Source: Chara braunii (taxonomy: Eukaryota; Streptophyta; Charophyceae; Charales; Characeae). Taken from it: a DNA stretch of 28,456 nt. How positions within the stretch are numbered: position 1 is the stretch's first letter; the number at the start of each line of letters is the position of its first letter. Made by a program: the position numbers and the translations under genes. Below are positions 16,397 to 26,500 of this stretch, piece by piece. The notes beneath the pieces were generated by a model, which was not told where the DNA came from, did not search any database, and saw nothing but the letters and a program-made list of their open reading frames with translations. The stretch lies in contig BFEA01000111.1 of assembly GCA_003427395.1 (NCBI GenBank), forward strand, positions 3,037,012 through 3,065,467, read 5' to 3'.

Positions 16397-19300
16397 TCAT
16401 GCATCATCCCCAGGGCGCACCTCCAGGACCCATGGATGGGGGGGAAAGGGATCAGCGAACTCCTGAGCAGGTCGTAATGGAACTCCCAGGTCCACTTTTG
16501 TCCAATCATGAAAGTGCAGTGAATAATCCCTTTTTAAGTTGGCCCCTGGCTCCTCCTGCGGAGTCATGTCGCCTGACCAGCACACCTTTGCCAGCCATCC
16601 TTCCCTTTTTCCCCCAAGCCAGTCCTCACAGAAACGGGAGATGATCCTATCAATATCTACTTTAGTATGCGCCAGGTTTAGATTGTCCTTCATACTATGC
16701 CATTGTGCAGAAATCTCGCACTGCACCAGTAGGCGCAATTGCTCCATAGATTCCCCCTCTTCCACCCTGGCCCCTTCCAATTCCAGAATGCATCTTCTCC
16801 ACCATATCACCCACAGGATGGAACGCCTACCCAAGGCAAAGTTTAACATATTCCTCAGAAACGTGTTTCCCTGAGACAGGGGGAAGTGGCCTAGTAATAT
16901 GGTCCTCCAGTCCCAGGGCCAGGGGGAATCTGAAACAATGTGCTGCCAGATTTTGTCCCACCATCGCCATAGAAGTACGGCAGCCGGGCACTGCAAGAAG
17001 ATGTGTTCCACTGTCTCGGCCCTTTTTTTAGCAGGGAAATTCGAGACACACCCTCGGCACCAGGGTAACGCCTTCCCTTGTTCTTCCAATCGTGTATGTT
17101 CGATCAGCCAGTCGTTGGTAGGCACTACCACGTCTCTAAGCTGACGTCTAGGCCTAAACATGCGATACACCGACTTAGTCTTTAAGTTACCTAACGTTAC
17201 TGATACCGTCCTCCCTTTCCTTCCCGATACTCGTGGACCTTTTCGCGTCCAAGTCCACTCCTCGGGGTCAAAGGGGAGGTCTTCAATCGGGGTCATTGGT
17301 CGATAGGCTCTCCATCTATTTGCCTCTTCTAACACTCTAATGTGATAGACCTCCTTTTTCTCCTTCCAGATGAAAGGGAGTCGGCTCCCCAGTAGCTGGC
17401 CTTTCTTGGAGGGGGAAAAGAGCTCAATTAACACTTGTACGTGATCGACTAGGTGTACCCTGCCTACCTGAGTGCCATGACCTGGTAGACCGACCCAGTC
17501 CCCCTCCTCGAGGGTGGGGCCTTTCTTAAGTATGACATACCACTGGAGCGGAAAAATCTCAATCAAACTATCTAGCGCTGAGTCAGTAAAGTGGCAGTAC
17601 CTCAGGCATCCGCGCATTCGATTGTCTTTTTCCACTCCCCTGAGTCTTTATCCCAAAGGTCCCCCACCTTCCTAATGCCGTACTTCACCCAACCCTTCCA
17701 CGGGGGGTCCGAGCAACATCTTACTTGACCGAGGGAGTCTGTAATTAACCTCTTGCCGAACAGGGGTTGCCTAAATACTTCCTCCCACCTTCTTGGCATT
17801 GCAAGGTCCCGGATTGGGAGTTTCCTCTATGTACGGAGGAGACATATCCAATGTTCATATGCCAGGTCACCATTCCTATATTTCCTTGGTATCCTCCAAT
17901 ACCTGTCCTCCAACCACACCAAGGGGTCGATCTCGGGAGGGGCCTCCGGTGCCAAGGCAGCGATATGTGCGAAGGCTAGGGGGACCCAGGGGGAAGAGGA
18001 AGCAAAGACGATATGCTGAATCCAGTGGATGCTAAGTTCCTGAAACTGTGTGGAAGGGTCCACAATTCTGAGACCACCACCAGCCTTAGGTTGGATAACC
18101 GATTCCCACGCAACCCGGCTAATGGTGTGGGAATTGTCACAATCCCCTCTCCAGAGAAAGACTGCCAGCTGACGGGTGAGGGCCTTGAGTCTGCCTTTAC
18201 TCATGGGCCACAAGATATCCTTATACCAGAGGGTGGTTAGGACGACGTTGTTTATGACCAGGGCCCGCCCGAAAATTGCAGTGTGATTATGGTTCCAACT
18301 AGCCAGTTTAGCTTGGGCCGGCCTTCCTAGCCACTCATCGTTAGTATCTGGCTTACCTCTGACCGTAATCGAGGCTCCTAAAACCCTCAGAGGGCAATCA
18401 TGAGGGAGCCACTTAATTCATGGGTCCTCAGGGGGTCTTCCCCTTTGGTGGTGCATCCACCAACCAACAGTCTTTTGTCCCCAGTTCACAGTCATGTCAG
18501 AAATTCTACAAAAGCGGCACATCAGGGCTTGGATCTCGGCCATGTTTTGTGATGTTGCGTCAACCAGGATGGTGAGGTCGTCGGCAAACAAAGAGCAGAT
18601 GGGCACTGCTTCTTCAGGGATATCTGTAATCTTGATTCGGGTGAGGTCTTTGTTGTATCTCAAGTTAGCCGATAGTGCCTTCATTATGACCAAAAAAAAG
18701 AATGGGGCAATGAGATCTCCTTGCCTGACCGACCGTTGAAGCATAAAGGGGGGTACCACCGATCCATTAACCTGAACACACGTGGTAGCATTCTTATGCA
18801 GAATTTTGACCCAATCGGACAAAAGTTCATCTTGTCTAAACATTAGGAACTCCCAATCTACATGGTCGTAGGCCTTCTCAAAATCAATGAAAACAATGGC
18901 CGCGTTTGCCTGGCATCGCCAAGCGAGACATACTACATCATTTACCAACGGAATATTTTTCTGAATATTTCTGACAGCCATGAATCCTGATTGGGCCGAA
19001 TGAATTACATCCTCTAGGACATCCGCCATATGATTAGTCAGGGCTGTAGAAAGAATTTTATATACTACTGTGAGGAGAGTAATGGGTCTATAATTCCTAA
19101 TGTTCATTTTGTCCCCCTTTTTGTAGAGTAACGACAATACGCCCTTCCCCACCACCTCTCTCATCTCTCCCTTCGCCCAAACCTGTTGATAGAACTCCCA
19201 CAGGTCCGAGCCTAGATCTGACCACATCGCTTCCCAAAATTCCTTGGGGAATCCATCAATGCCCGGTGTCTTCCCCTCCCTTATCTGGAGAAGTGCTGCC

Positions 19301-20802
19301 CACACTTCATCCTTAGACAGAGGCCGATTCAGGTGGTCTTGTTGTTGGGGGGAGAGGTGTTTATCCATGTGGGACAGGGAATCCTCCACCTCGATTGCCC
19401 ATGCCTCCTCACGTGGGGAGGGAATTTGGGATGTGTATAATTGTTTAAAAAGGTTTCTAGTGATAAGCGCGTAGTGGGCTGTGTTAGTTGCGATGATCTC
19501 ATCTCCACTGTCAGGGTCAAAAAGCGCCCTATAGTCCGCCTCGCATGGCTGTAGCCATACTAAAAAAATGAGTATCCATTGAGGCTTCCTGTGTAAACTT
19601 AGATATTTTCCCTCTATCCGGATGCCTTGCCACCTGTGTTGGGCATATAGAAGGAGTTGGTCCTTAACTTCTTGGATGTGCGGTGTGGAAAGATCTGATT
19701 TTGCCTGATCTTCCAGGCTTAGTAATTCTTAATGAGTGGTGAACTCATGTAGTTGCCTCAGTGTCGCCTTAACCTTTGAGAGTTCTTTACATTTTTGTGT
19801 CAGAAAAAACAAACCATTGTTGAACTAGGTGATGGTTGAATGAAACCGAGTTTTCTACAAGCGCCAATACTGCCACTCGTGTTGGATCATATCACAAAAT
19901 TGTTGGTCTTTCAGGAGTAAAGTGTTAAACTTGTATAATCCGGGTCCTTGATCCGGCCTCTTTCTCATTGTTAGTATTAATCCGCATGTCTTATGGTCCA
20001 GTCCTGGATGCGGGCTGCGCGGGAGAATAGAAGTCCATCGCAGGGCGCCTTCGAGGTCATTCGAGAGCAGAATAAGGTCGATTCGGGACTTGGATAGTCG
20101 GGTTGGGTCATTGTCTCTTACACATGTGAAGGTCCGGTCCTCGGGGTGTAGACGACGGAAGGTGTCGAAGAGTGCGAGGGATTCACAGAGGTCTGCGATC
20201 ATTTGTTGGTCCTCGGCAGCGGCGGCGGTGGGGAACCCTTGGGGATTCCATCTATCTCGTCCCCTATCGGGGGCGGCATTAAAATCTCCCGCAATGACCA
20301 ACGGGATGTCATTGGGCACTTGTGCACCTAGATTGCCCAAAAAGATTCTCCTCTCACGTACTGTATTAGGGGCATAGATGCATAGGATGCAAAGGAGTTC
20401 AAACTCCAGCATCCCCAGTACTGATACCCACCGCACTTCTTCCTCATCTATCACCCAATGGACCATCTGGAATCTAGAATCAGCAGGGATCCAAATCGCT
20501 ACTCCTGCGGACCCGGGTTTGGGGGCGTGGGCCCGTATATCTGAGTGAGGCCAAACTTTCCTGTGGGCCTGATTGTGTTCCGGATGGTCTTGTAGATGGA
20601 TTTCCTAGACGCAGATCACATCCGGCCACCGCCTCCCTCCAATGCCTCTGAGTTGATCCCATAAGGCCTGACACTTCTCCGGGGTACATGTTGCCAGGCC
20701 ATTCACATTTATAGAGCGGATATCGAGGTCTGTCGTCTTGACACATTGTTGCCAGGCCGGTTTCCTACAGTATAGAGTTTCCAGGTCGGCCATAGACAAC
20801 AC
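16397..20802 (-). pseudogene. LINE-3 ORF2: APE endonuclease, reverse transcriptase, zf-RVT
   Basis: About 1,470 codons. Endonuclease (20802-19855): LDIRSINVNGLA, then VIC-V-stop-E where the family has a Gln, VIAGDFNA, SRIDLILLSND and PGLDHKTCG. RT (about 19450-18240): NYRPITLLTVVYK, AQSGFMAVRN, FIDFEKAYDHVDWEFL, RQGDLIAPFFFLV, catalytic LFADDLTILV. Thumb and connection: 18213-17602. Final frame 17635-16397: GPTLEEGDWV, zf-RVT (CRGC, VEHIFLQC) and tail, ending at TGA. It would nick target DNA and copy the element RNA. Inactivated by in-frame stops at 20605 (TAG), 19855 (TAG), 18418 (TGA) and 17827 (TAG), and by a frameshift near 17610. The start at 20802 is the first Met and is not certain. 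Confidence 0.93.
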
Positions 20803-21192
20803 TTACTCAGAGGGGGTGCCACTGTCTGACATCCCATCTGTCCAGGTTCAAGACCTTCTTCCGCAGGATCGTACTCAGACACTTGCACACATCATCGTCG
20901 AACCAGCAGGGACTGGCTTTTACCTTTGCACATTGCAGGTCAAGAAGTGCGTTGTGGTTGAACCATCTCAGGTCAATGGTTTTGTTAGGTTGAAATAGTA
21001 AGTAGAGGTCGTTTGACGCCATCTATTGATCACAATTTTTAAACCTCGTTTGTTTTTGGAGTGCGCCGGAAAGTCCCACCCATGCAAAGTCACTCCCCCG
21101 TGATCCCCCACCGGGGATAGACCGATCTCTCATTTCCCCTTCATTTTCCTTAGTGGGATCACCAACACCCCATCTGCTTTGTCCAGGGGTAA

Positions 21193-23637
21193 CTAAAAAA
21201 TACCGCGTTCTATAAGTTGTCGTAGCTTTAATCGCTTAGAGATCATCCCCTCCTCTACTATATCTCCTCCGGGAGGGGGATGATGCTCATACCCTGGGCC
21301 TGATGCCTCCGCGTGCGAGGGGTCCAGAGCAGGAGGAGGGCGAAAGCGGCCTTTGGCAATGGCCAAGATACGTTGAAAAACCTTCGCCCATGACAGGTGG
21401 GCAGGGGGACCGTTCGTGAGTGCCGCTCTAAGAGTCGGGCTATTATTTAAAAGCGTGACCAATTCTACATAGGAGGAATCCCAGTACTCCTCACTTCCAA
21501 CTGCCCCCTCCTGTGGCGTTACGGCCCGCAAGTGTTTAATTATCTAGTCTGTAATTACCTGGATTTCTGGTCCAGGCCCATCTCATGAGGGGGCGCGTCC
21601 GGGTCGGTTCGACAGTCCTCCATATCCACCTCCGGGGGAGGAGGGGATGTATCAACATCCATAGGTTGGGCCCCAAAGGCGTCAGAGAAGAAGTCTGGTG
21701 CCAGGGGATTGTGAACTTGACCAGCTTGCGACTTTTGCGGCTCCTGTGCACTCGGCCCTTGCTGGTCTCGTCGTGCTTGGTCCACCTTGAGGGGTAATTG
21801 CACCTGCTGATGTTTTGCCCTTGCTTACTGTTTAAGCCGCGCTTGGTGTACCTGCTCTGTTTGTTGGCCCTGGGTCAGTGTCTCAGAGCATTCAAATTGC
21901 TTTTGGGCAGGCAGACCACTCTCTTGCCCACTTGATTGTAATTCCAATTGCGCCTGTTGAGCGTGGGCCTGAGGCGTTGGTTGTGTCAACTCCAACAAGG
22001 GTTCCATCTGTGTTTCCTCCCCTTTCCCTGGCCCAGTTTCCTTGCCTCCCATTACCTCCTCCGTACCCACGTTGTTCGCGGGTTCAAGATCCATCAATGT
22101 TTTCTAATTGCTGCCCCCCTCCTGGTCGGCAGCCTGTTCTGGAGCCGGGTCTTCCCCGAGAATGGCAAAGTTGTTGCTCCCATCCTCCCCTTGCGCCCTG
22201 GGTTTAACTGCCTGTTGACATTTCTTCCCTTGCAGCTTCGGCCTAACCTTCATCCAAGAATCCTTGCTCATAGACGTTGCGGGGTCAGGGCTCCGCATAT
22301 GGGATTCCAGGGTCTTCGGGGGAATCCAGACCTCTGGGGGTTTCGTGTCGAGTCGTGGTTTGCCCCTCCCTTCCCATGACCATCCCACCACCACCTTCTG
22401 CCCCCCTTCTTGTCTGGTTTCATCGATGTAAGCCCACCCTTCATGACCCGCATCAACTGTACGCCAGTGCGAGTCCGTGAAGGGGTCCTTTTGTAAACAT
22501 CCGGTAGGTTTGGCGGTGCGAGAGGGGTGACGGGCACAAGTTGTGTCTGTGTATAAGTGCCCATAGGCCTGGCATTTAAAACACCAAGACCGGTGCTTAT
22601 GAGCTGTGTGAATTCGGTGTACCTTCCCGCCTATGCAGTACGAGATTATATCGTCTATTGTGAAAATTTGGCCTTCAGGCAGGTTTATGGCCAACATGAG
22701 ATAATCATCTCGTTTTGCCACGTGCGGTGGGAGCGGGTCAATAAAGTTGACCACGTCGTATTTCTCCGCAAAATCATGCACGAACGCTGCCTGGGCCTCA
22801 ACGGGGATGTGCCGAAATTCGACCCAGAAATTCTCCCTCATCAACCGCTCCCTCCGCTGCTCCGGGCGCTACTGGTTTGGGGGAGACCAAGGGTAAATAC
22901 GTACTTCCGAGCCCCTGCAACGGAGCGATCTCCAACCATCCATTATTTTCTTATCGGAGTCAAACATGCACATGACCGTAATAACGGAGGATGAGATTGG
23001 CTGAATGAGGAAAAATTCCTATGCACTCTCGGGAGACCCCTTGAAAGCCTCCAAACGCTCTCTAATCCAGGTTATCTTATCGCTTGTTGAGTTAAACGCC
23101 GCATCGTCGTGAAATGCCCAGTTACTCGCGAAGCATGAAAAAAGTTCGTCACGCTTTCTCACAACTTCCCCCGGGAGCGCCTTAACCATGGTGGACCTAC
23201 CCCCTTGGTGCAAAATTCTATTCTCCGAGGTAGAGAGGAGGCGAGACAAGAAGAAGGCTCCGACGGATGTTAGATTATCCAATGGGATTTTCCAATCCTC
23301 CTTTGCTTCCCCCCCTTCTCCCTGCTTACATCTCGGTTTCTCCTACGAACGACCTTTTTAGCCTATCCACCCATGATCTCCCATTTGACCCGGAGGCTCC
23401 TTGACCATCCAACGAGTCCGATTGTCCCCCTGATCCTGCGCATGTCTCTGACATACCGTCCTGGCATATCCTTCCTGTTTCCCCTTGTGACTCCTGCGAC
23501 TGGGAACCTTCCGTGTGCATCGGGGTTTCGGTAAGCCGCCCCTGGGCGAGATGTCTGGCTATCCCCTTGTACATAATCATGGAGTCCATTCGTCGATGAA
23601 CCCTTTGCAGTTTGTTTTTACCTTTCGTAGTGGTCAT
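21193..23637 (-). pseudogene. LINE-3 ORF1 (nucleic-acid-binding protein with zinc knuckle)
   Basis: About 815 codons on the minus strand. The N-terminus (23637-23326) has SWVDRLKRSF, then a frameshift. The middle (about 23310-22110) has KEDWKIPLDNL and the domain MRENFWVEFRHIPVEAQ, followed by SWCFKCQAYGHLYTDTTC, a CCHC zinc knuckle with a long last spacing (C-X2-C-X4-H-X6-C, around 22530-22583). The C-terminal third is Gln/Pro/Glu-rich. In-frame stops: 23019 TAG, 22869 TAG, 22104 TAG, 21825 TAA. A frameshift leads to the final segment (21531-21193, AHLSWAKVFQRILAIAKG). The role by family is RNA binding and chaperoning in the LINE particle. Placing 23637 as the start is tentative. Confidence 0.82.
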
Positions 23638-23639
23638 TA

Positions 23640-24520
23640 TGGGAGCTCCTAACCCACTCTCCTACCTCCTTCCTTCTCCCCACACCCTCCCTTCACACAC
23701 TCCTACAACACGCCGGGATACTTCGTTCCCACCCCTTCCACACAACTTCCTTCCTCCAATCCACCACAACCTTCTCTCCCCCTGAATGATATCCCCTCCT
23801 CTCTCACTCTCCCACTTCCTTCCCCCTCTCCACGCCTCCCCTTGCCTCCCTCCCTTTCCCTAGTGGTACCGCCTCTCCCCCTCCTGTGGCGGAGTACTAT
23901 CCCCCAATCCTTCCTTCTCTCCCCTATGAAAGATAATCCCTCTCCCTCTCCTCTTACTCTCCCCCTCTCTCCCTCCCTCTCACCGCCTCCCGCTCCCTTC
24001 TCCGCGGCTCCCTTTGCCTCTCTCCCTCCGAGCAGCACAGCGGTGACAGTTCTCTCTTACTCCCCCCTGTCTCTTCCGCCTTCCTCTCCCTTCCTCTCCC
24101 TTTCTTTCTCATCCACTCTCCCGCCTCAACCCTCCCCATGACTCACTTTCTCTCCCTCCTTCCTCTCAATGGCGATCTCCCACTGCACCCTGCGCCAAAG
24201 AACAACGCTAAGACTGTAGTGGTGGCACCTACTCGCCCACCATGGATTACAGCGTTCCCCTCCCCCTTCCTCCTTCCCCCCCCCCCCCCTCGCCACTCTC
24301 GCTCCCCCCCTCCACACCCCCCACCCTTCTCTCTCCCTTTCGCATCATGTCTGACTCTCCGTTTTTTCTTACACACTGATCCCTCCCTCCTTTCCTCTCT
24401 CCCCACACCCACTCTCTCTCAATTTATCTCACACCTCCCTTCTCTCCCTCCTTCCTCTTTCGAAGAGATGGCCCCTCCCCCACCCTATCCCTCCCTCCCC
24501 CCCCGCTCCCCTTCTCTCTC
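23640..24520 (-). repeat. Purine-rich (GA-rich) LINE-3 5' region
   Basis: Long pyrimidine-rich tract on the plus strand (CTCCC, TTCC, CTCTCC units), so GA-rich on the element strand. It lies directly 5' of ORF1 and is most likely the LINE-3 5' UTR. Long open frames through it are Pro/Ser- or Gly/Arg/Glu-only and are not genes. Confidence 0.6.
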
Positions 24521-24523
24521 TCC

Positions 24524-24890
24524 TACTCCTCAGCGTCTCCTCACAGTGTGTCAGCCAGTCAAACGTCGCCCAAGATTTCGAATGGTTCCAGCAGCTGATC
24601 AAGAAACCAGCAAATTCCACTCCAAATTTTCAGAGCAGCAGTCCTGCATAGATCGCGGGCAACCTACTAAACTTCTTTCCCCCACCCACAAGCACACAAA
24701 CCCTTCTCTCTCTACTCCTCAGCGTCACCACACGGTGTGTTAACAGGCAAACGCCACACGAGAATTTGAATGATTCCAGCAACTGATAAAAAAACAGCAA
24801 ATTCCACACCAGATTTTCGAGGCAGCAGTCCTATCTAGATTCGCGCACCCCCACCCGCACACGGTTCACATGCATGTACACCCCGCCGGC
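24524..24890 (-). repeat. Two ~189-bp tandem units upstream of LINE-3
   Basis: TACTCCTCAGCGTCTCCTCA at 24524 and TACTCCTCAGCGTCACCACA at 24713 start two copies 189 bp apart. Both continue with GTGTGT.., CAGGCAAACG/CAGTCAAACG, AATGATTCCAGCA/AATGGTTCCAGCA, ACCAGCAAATTCCAC/ACAGCAAATTCCAC and GCAGCAGTCCT. They may be promoter monomers at the LINE 5' end, as in mouse L1; that role is inference. Confidence 0.75.
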
Positions 24891-25180
24891 TGATTCTTCT
24901 TCAGTCTCGCCCCTTCACCTCTCTCCTGGCCTTACTCTCCCCTTCCACTCTCCGGTTCTCTTCCCCCCACCCTTCCCTCAATCAGGATAGCCGATATATC
25001 TACTTTATCAAAGACGCACACGCATCTAAACCCCCTGTCCCAATTTCCAGCCCCGTTCCTTACTCCACGCAGATAACCTTACGCCCCCTAACTCAATCCC
25101 AAACTGTCACGTGCACACTCTCCAACACAATATAATCATGCAAAACAATCGTTCCAATAAACCATACCGAAGACCGAAAA
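24891..25180. other. Unassigned, pyrimidine-rich to mixed
   Basis: No repeat or coding signal recognised. If the donor site at 25188 is real, this would be intron on the minus strand. Confidence 0.4.
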
Positions 25181-25188
25181 ACACTTAC

Positions 25189-25430
25189 CTCGAAAAAAGA
25201 CCCGTGCATCGACGATTTGCCACAGACGAGATCTCCGCTCCACTGTAGAATAGGCGACCGGTGAAGTCCCCATGCCCGATCACCTCCACCGAGTCGAAGA
25301 ACGACTTCGGGGCCCCTAGAGGGAACAGGCAGAGCGACGAACCAGCCGCTTTACCAGCGCCAACTTCACCACCAAACGCGATTCTCCAGTCTTCGTGGTG
25401 ATGTAGGCCACTCCACGAACCTTCGAGCAG
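25189..25430 (-). CDS. Possible exon of an unrecognised gene or transposon
   Basis: A minus-strand frame open from after a TGA (25431-25433) runs ~80 codons with natural composition (SSLCLFPLGAPKSFFDSVEV, IGHGDFTGRLFYSGAEIS). It reaches AG|GTAAGT, a near-consensus plant 5' splice site (exon end 25189, intron from 25188). A second minus-strand frame over 25438-25320 (VVDCSKVRGVAYITTKTGES) also looks coding-like, so the frame is not settled. No family recognised; upstream exons unknown. Confidence 0.35.
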
Positions 25431-25689
25431 TCAACCACTTCTACTTCTGGCCCCTACCCTCATCAATCCCTACAGGCTATGGCCACTCGGTGTCCATTAC
25501 CGTCCCTGATGAGCAAAATTTTGCTTACTCATCCACCCTCCACTGCCCCACCCCACTTCAAATGTCCTTCGATCTACCCTCGCCCCCCCATGCCCAAACC
25601 TTCATCGCCCAACAAGAGCAGGATAGTGCCTCGTGAACGCAGGCTCGCTGCCTCGTCGGCGCTAGTCGCGTTCATGTAACGGGATGCAT

Positions 25690-25770
25690 TTCTCCAATGG
25701 TAATTGAACCCAAGACCTCCTGAATGCCACTTGCATGCCTTACCAACTGAGATAGGCCGCTGGATTGGTT
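25690..25770 (-). mobile_element. tRNA-derived SINE-like element (minus strand)
   Basis: On the minus strand: GGCCTATCTCAGTTGGTAAG (A-box region; TATCTCAGTTGG against the usual TAGCTCAGTTGG), then after tRNA-like spacing GGGTTCAATTACC (B-box-like, plus-strand 25699-25711). The arms do not pair well enough for a functional tRNA. It lies just upstream of the possible exon. Confidence 0.65.
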
Positions 25771-25871
25771 CTTCTTTGCATTCGTGTACTAAATGAAAAA
25801 TAACATTGTTTATGCGTTTTTAAATGAGTAAAGAACGCCACACACCTTTTTAAACGATGCTAGTCGGTCCC

Positions 25872-25940
25872 GGCCCCTGCGCAAAACGGATGACACTCAT
25901 AGATAGAGAAATGGTCAAAAAAAAAAAGAAAAAAAAAAAA
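25872..25940 (+). pseudogene. U6 snRNA pseudogene, 3' portion with poly(A) tail
   Basis: GGCCCCTGCGCAA, 3 extra bases, GGATGACAC, then CATAGATAGAGAAATGGTC match the U6 central-to-3' region (GGCCCCTGCGCAAGGATGAC, then the GAGAAATGGTC end). Weaker similarity may extend left to AACGAT at about 25854. A 24-nt A-rich tail with one G (25917-25940) follows directly, as expected for LINE-mediated retroposition. The 5' half of U6 is missing. Confidence 0.88.
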
Positions 25941-25944
25941 GGAT

Positions 25945-26000
25945 CTGGGTAGTACAAATCAAAAGTATGCCACAGTACCCCTGGGCAGAGGCCAAGTCCC
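25945..26000 (+). repeat. 56-bp SINE-like module, copy 2
   Basis: Matches 14265-14320 at 52 of 56 positions. It starts 5 bp after the U6 poly(A) tail, and its end overlaps the left tip of the foldback element at 25990. Confidence 0.7.
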
Positions 26001-26146
26001 TCTACAGTTTCCTCAACCCCTGAATCTGGACACTATTGTGGAGATGTGCAGAAATCGCTTTCAGTTTCTTTAACTGCACATCTCCTCAAACAGGTCCAGA
26101 TTCAGGTGTTGAGGAGAAAACTCAACGTCGCTAGTGGGACTTGGCC
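25990..26146. mobile_element. 157-bp foldback element
   Basis: GGCCAAGTCCC (25990-26000) pairs with GGGACTTGGCC (26136-26146). Further in, TTTCCTCAACCCCTGAATCT / GGA pairs with the stretch around 26092-26120, and GGAGATGTGCAG pairs with CTGCACATCTCC. The loop is about 26055-26070. No coding capacity and no clear target duplication. Confidence 0.85.
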
Positions 26147-26149
26147 CCA

Positions 26150-26212
26150 GCTGACTGGCTGAGTGGTACAGATACAAAGGTCAGATGCTGCAGCTCAAGT
26201 CCTGCTCATTTT
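26150..26212 (+). mobile_element. tRNA-like SINE head
   Basis: Perfect A box TGGCTGAGTGG (26156-26166) and a 9/11 B box AGCTCAAGTCC (26192-26202) at tRNA-like spacing. Flanks do not fold as a full tRNA. Confidence 0.6.
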
Positions 26213-26329
26213 AAAACCGTTTTTTTTAGGCATTTACCCTTAAAGTTTTCAGATTATAAAAAGAAAAGCACAGAAAGCGATAGTCTTCATTGTACCGATG
26301 AAGGTGTAATGATGTAATCATCAGTACGA

Positions 26330-26500
26330 ACCTGGTGCCTGAATGGGGCACCCGCATATCCTTTGATAGAGGTCATGGGTTCAAATACTGATGATGGACA
26401 TGATCATGCCAGGGGCTCTTCCCCCTTTACAAGAGGGAATTCAATTCAATTGATGACTTTCTTGGATCCCATTTGATAAGTTTTTTTTTTTTTTTTTTTC
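26330..26500 (+). mobile_element. tRNA-like SINE head with downstream body
   Basis: GGTGCCTGAATGGGGCACC (26334-26352) forms a D-arm-like hairpin. GGTTCAAATAC (26378-26388) is a 10/11 B box about 35 bp further on. The sequence continues through CATGCCAGGGGCTCTTCCCC to a ~20-nt T-run at about 26480-26499. Boundaries approximate. Confidence 0.5.

Larger units (their letters stand above)
15522..24890 (-). mobile_element. LINE-3, near full-length L1-type LINE (minus strand)
   Basis: Order on the minus strand: purine-rich 5' region (~24890-23640), ORF1 (23637-21193), a short gap, ORF2 with endonuclease, RT and zf-RVT (about 20802-16397), 3' UTR with three hairpin motifs, and an A-rich tail (15522-15543 as T's on the plus strand). 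Layout and domain order are those of plant L1 elements. Both ORFs carry stops and frameshifts. No target duplication was found, so the outer limits, especially the 5' one, are estimates. Confidence 0.8.

Noticed and set aside
16397-23640. Alternative genetic code with TAG/TAA as glutamine, suggested by stops at Gln positions
   Set aside because: Another in-frame TAG falls at a Trp position (17827) and a TGA interrupts ORF2 (18418). Ordinary mutational decay explains all of them.
23842-24743. Long Pro/Ser-rich frames in the pyrimidine-rich region
   Set aside because: They reflect the CT-rich composition and have no domain content.
25690-25770. Functional tRNA gene
   Set aside because: A- and B-box-like motifs are present, but acceptor and anticodon stems do not pair convincingly.
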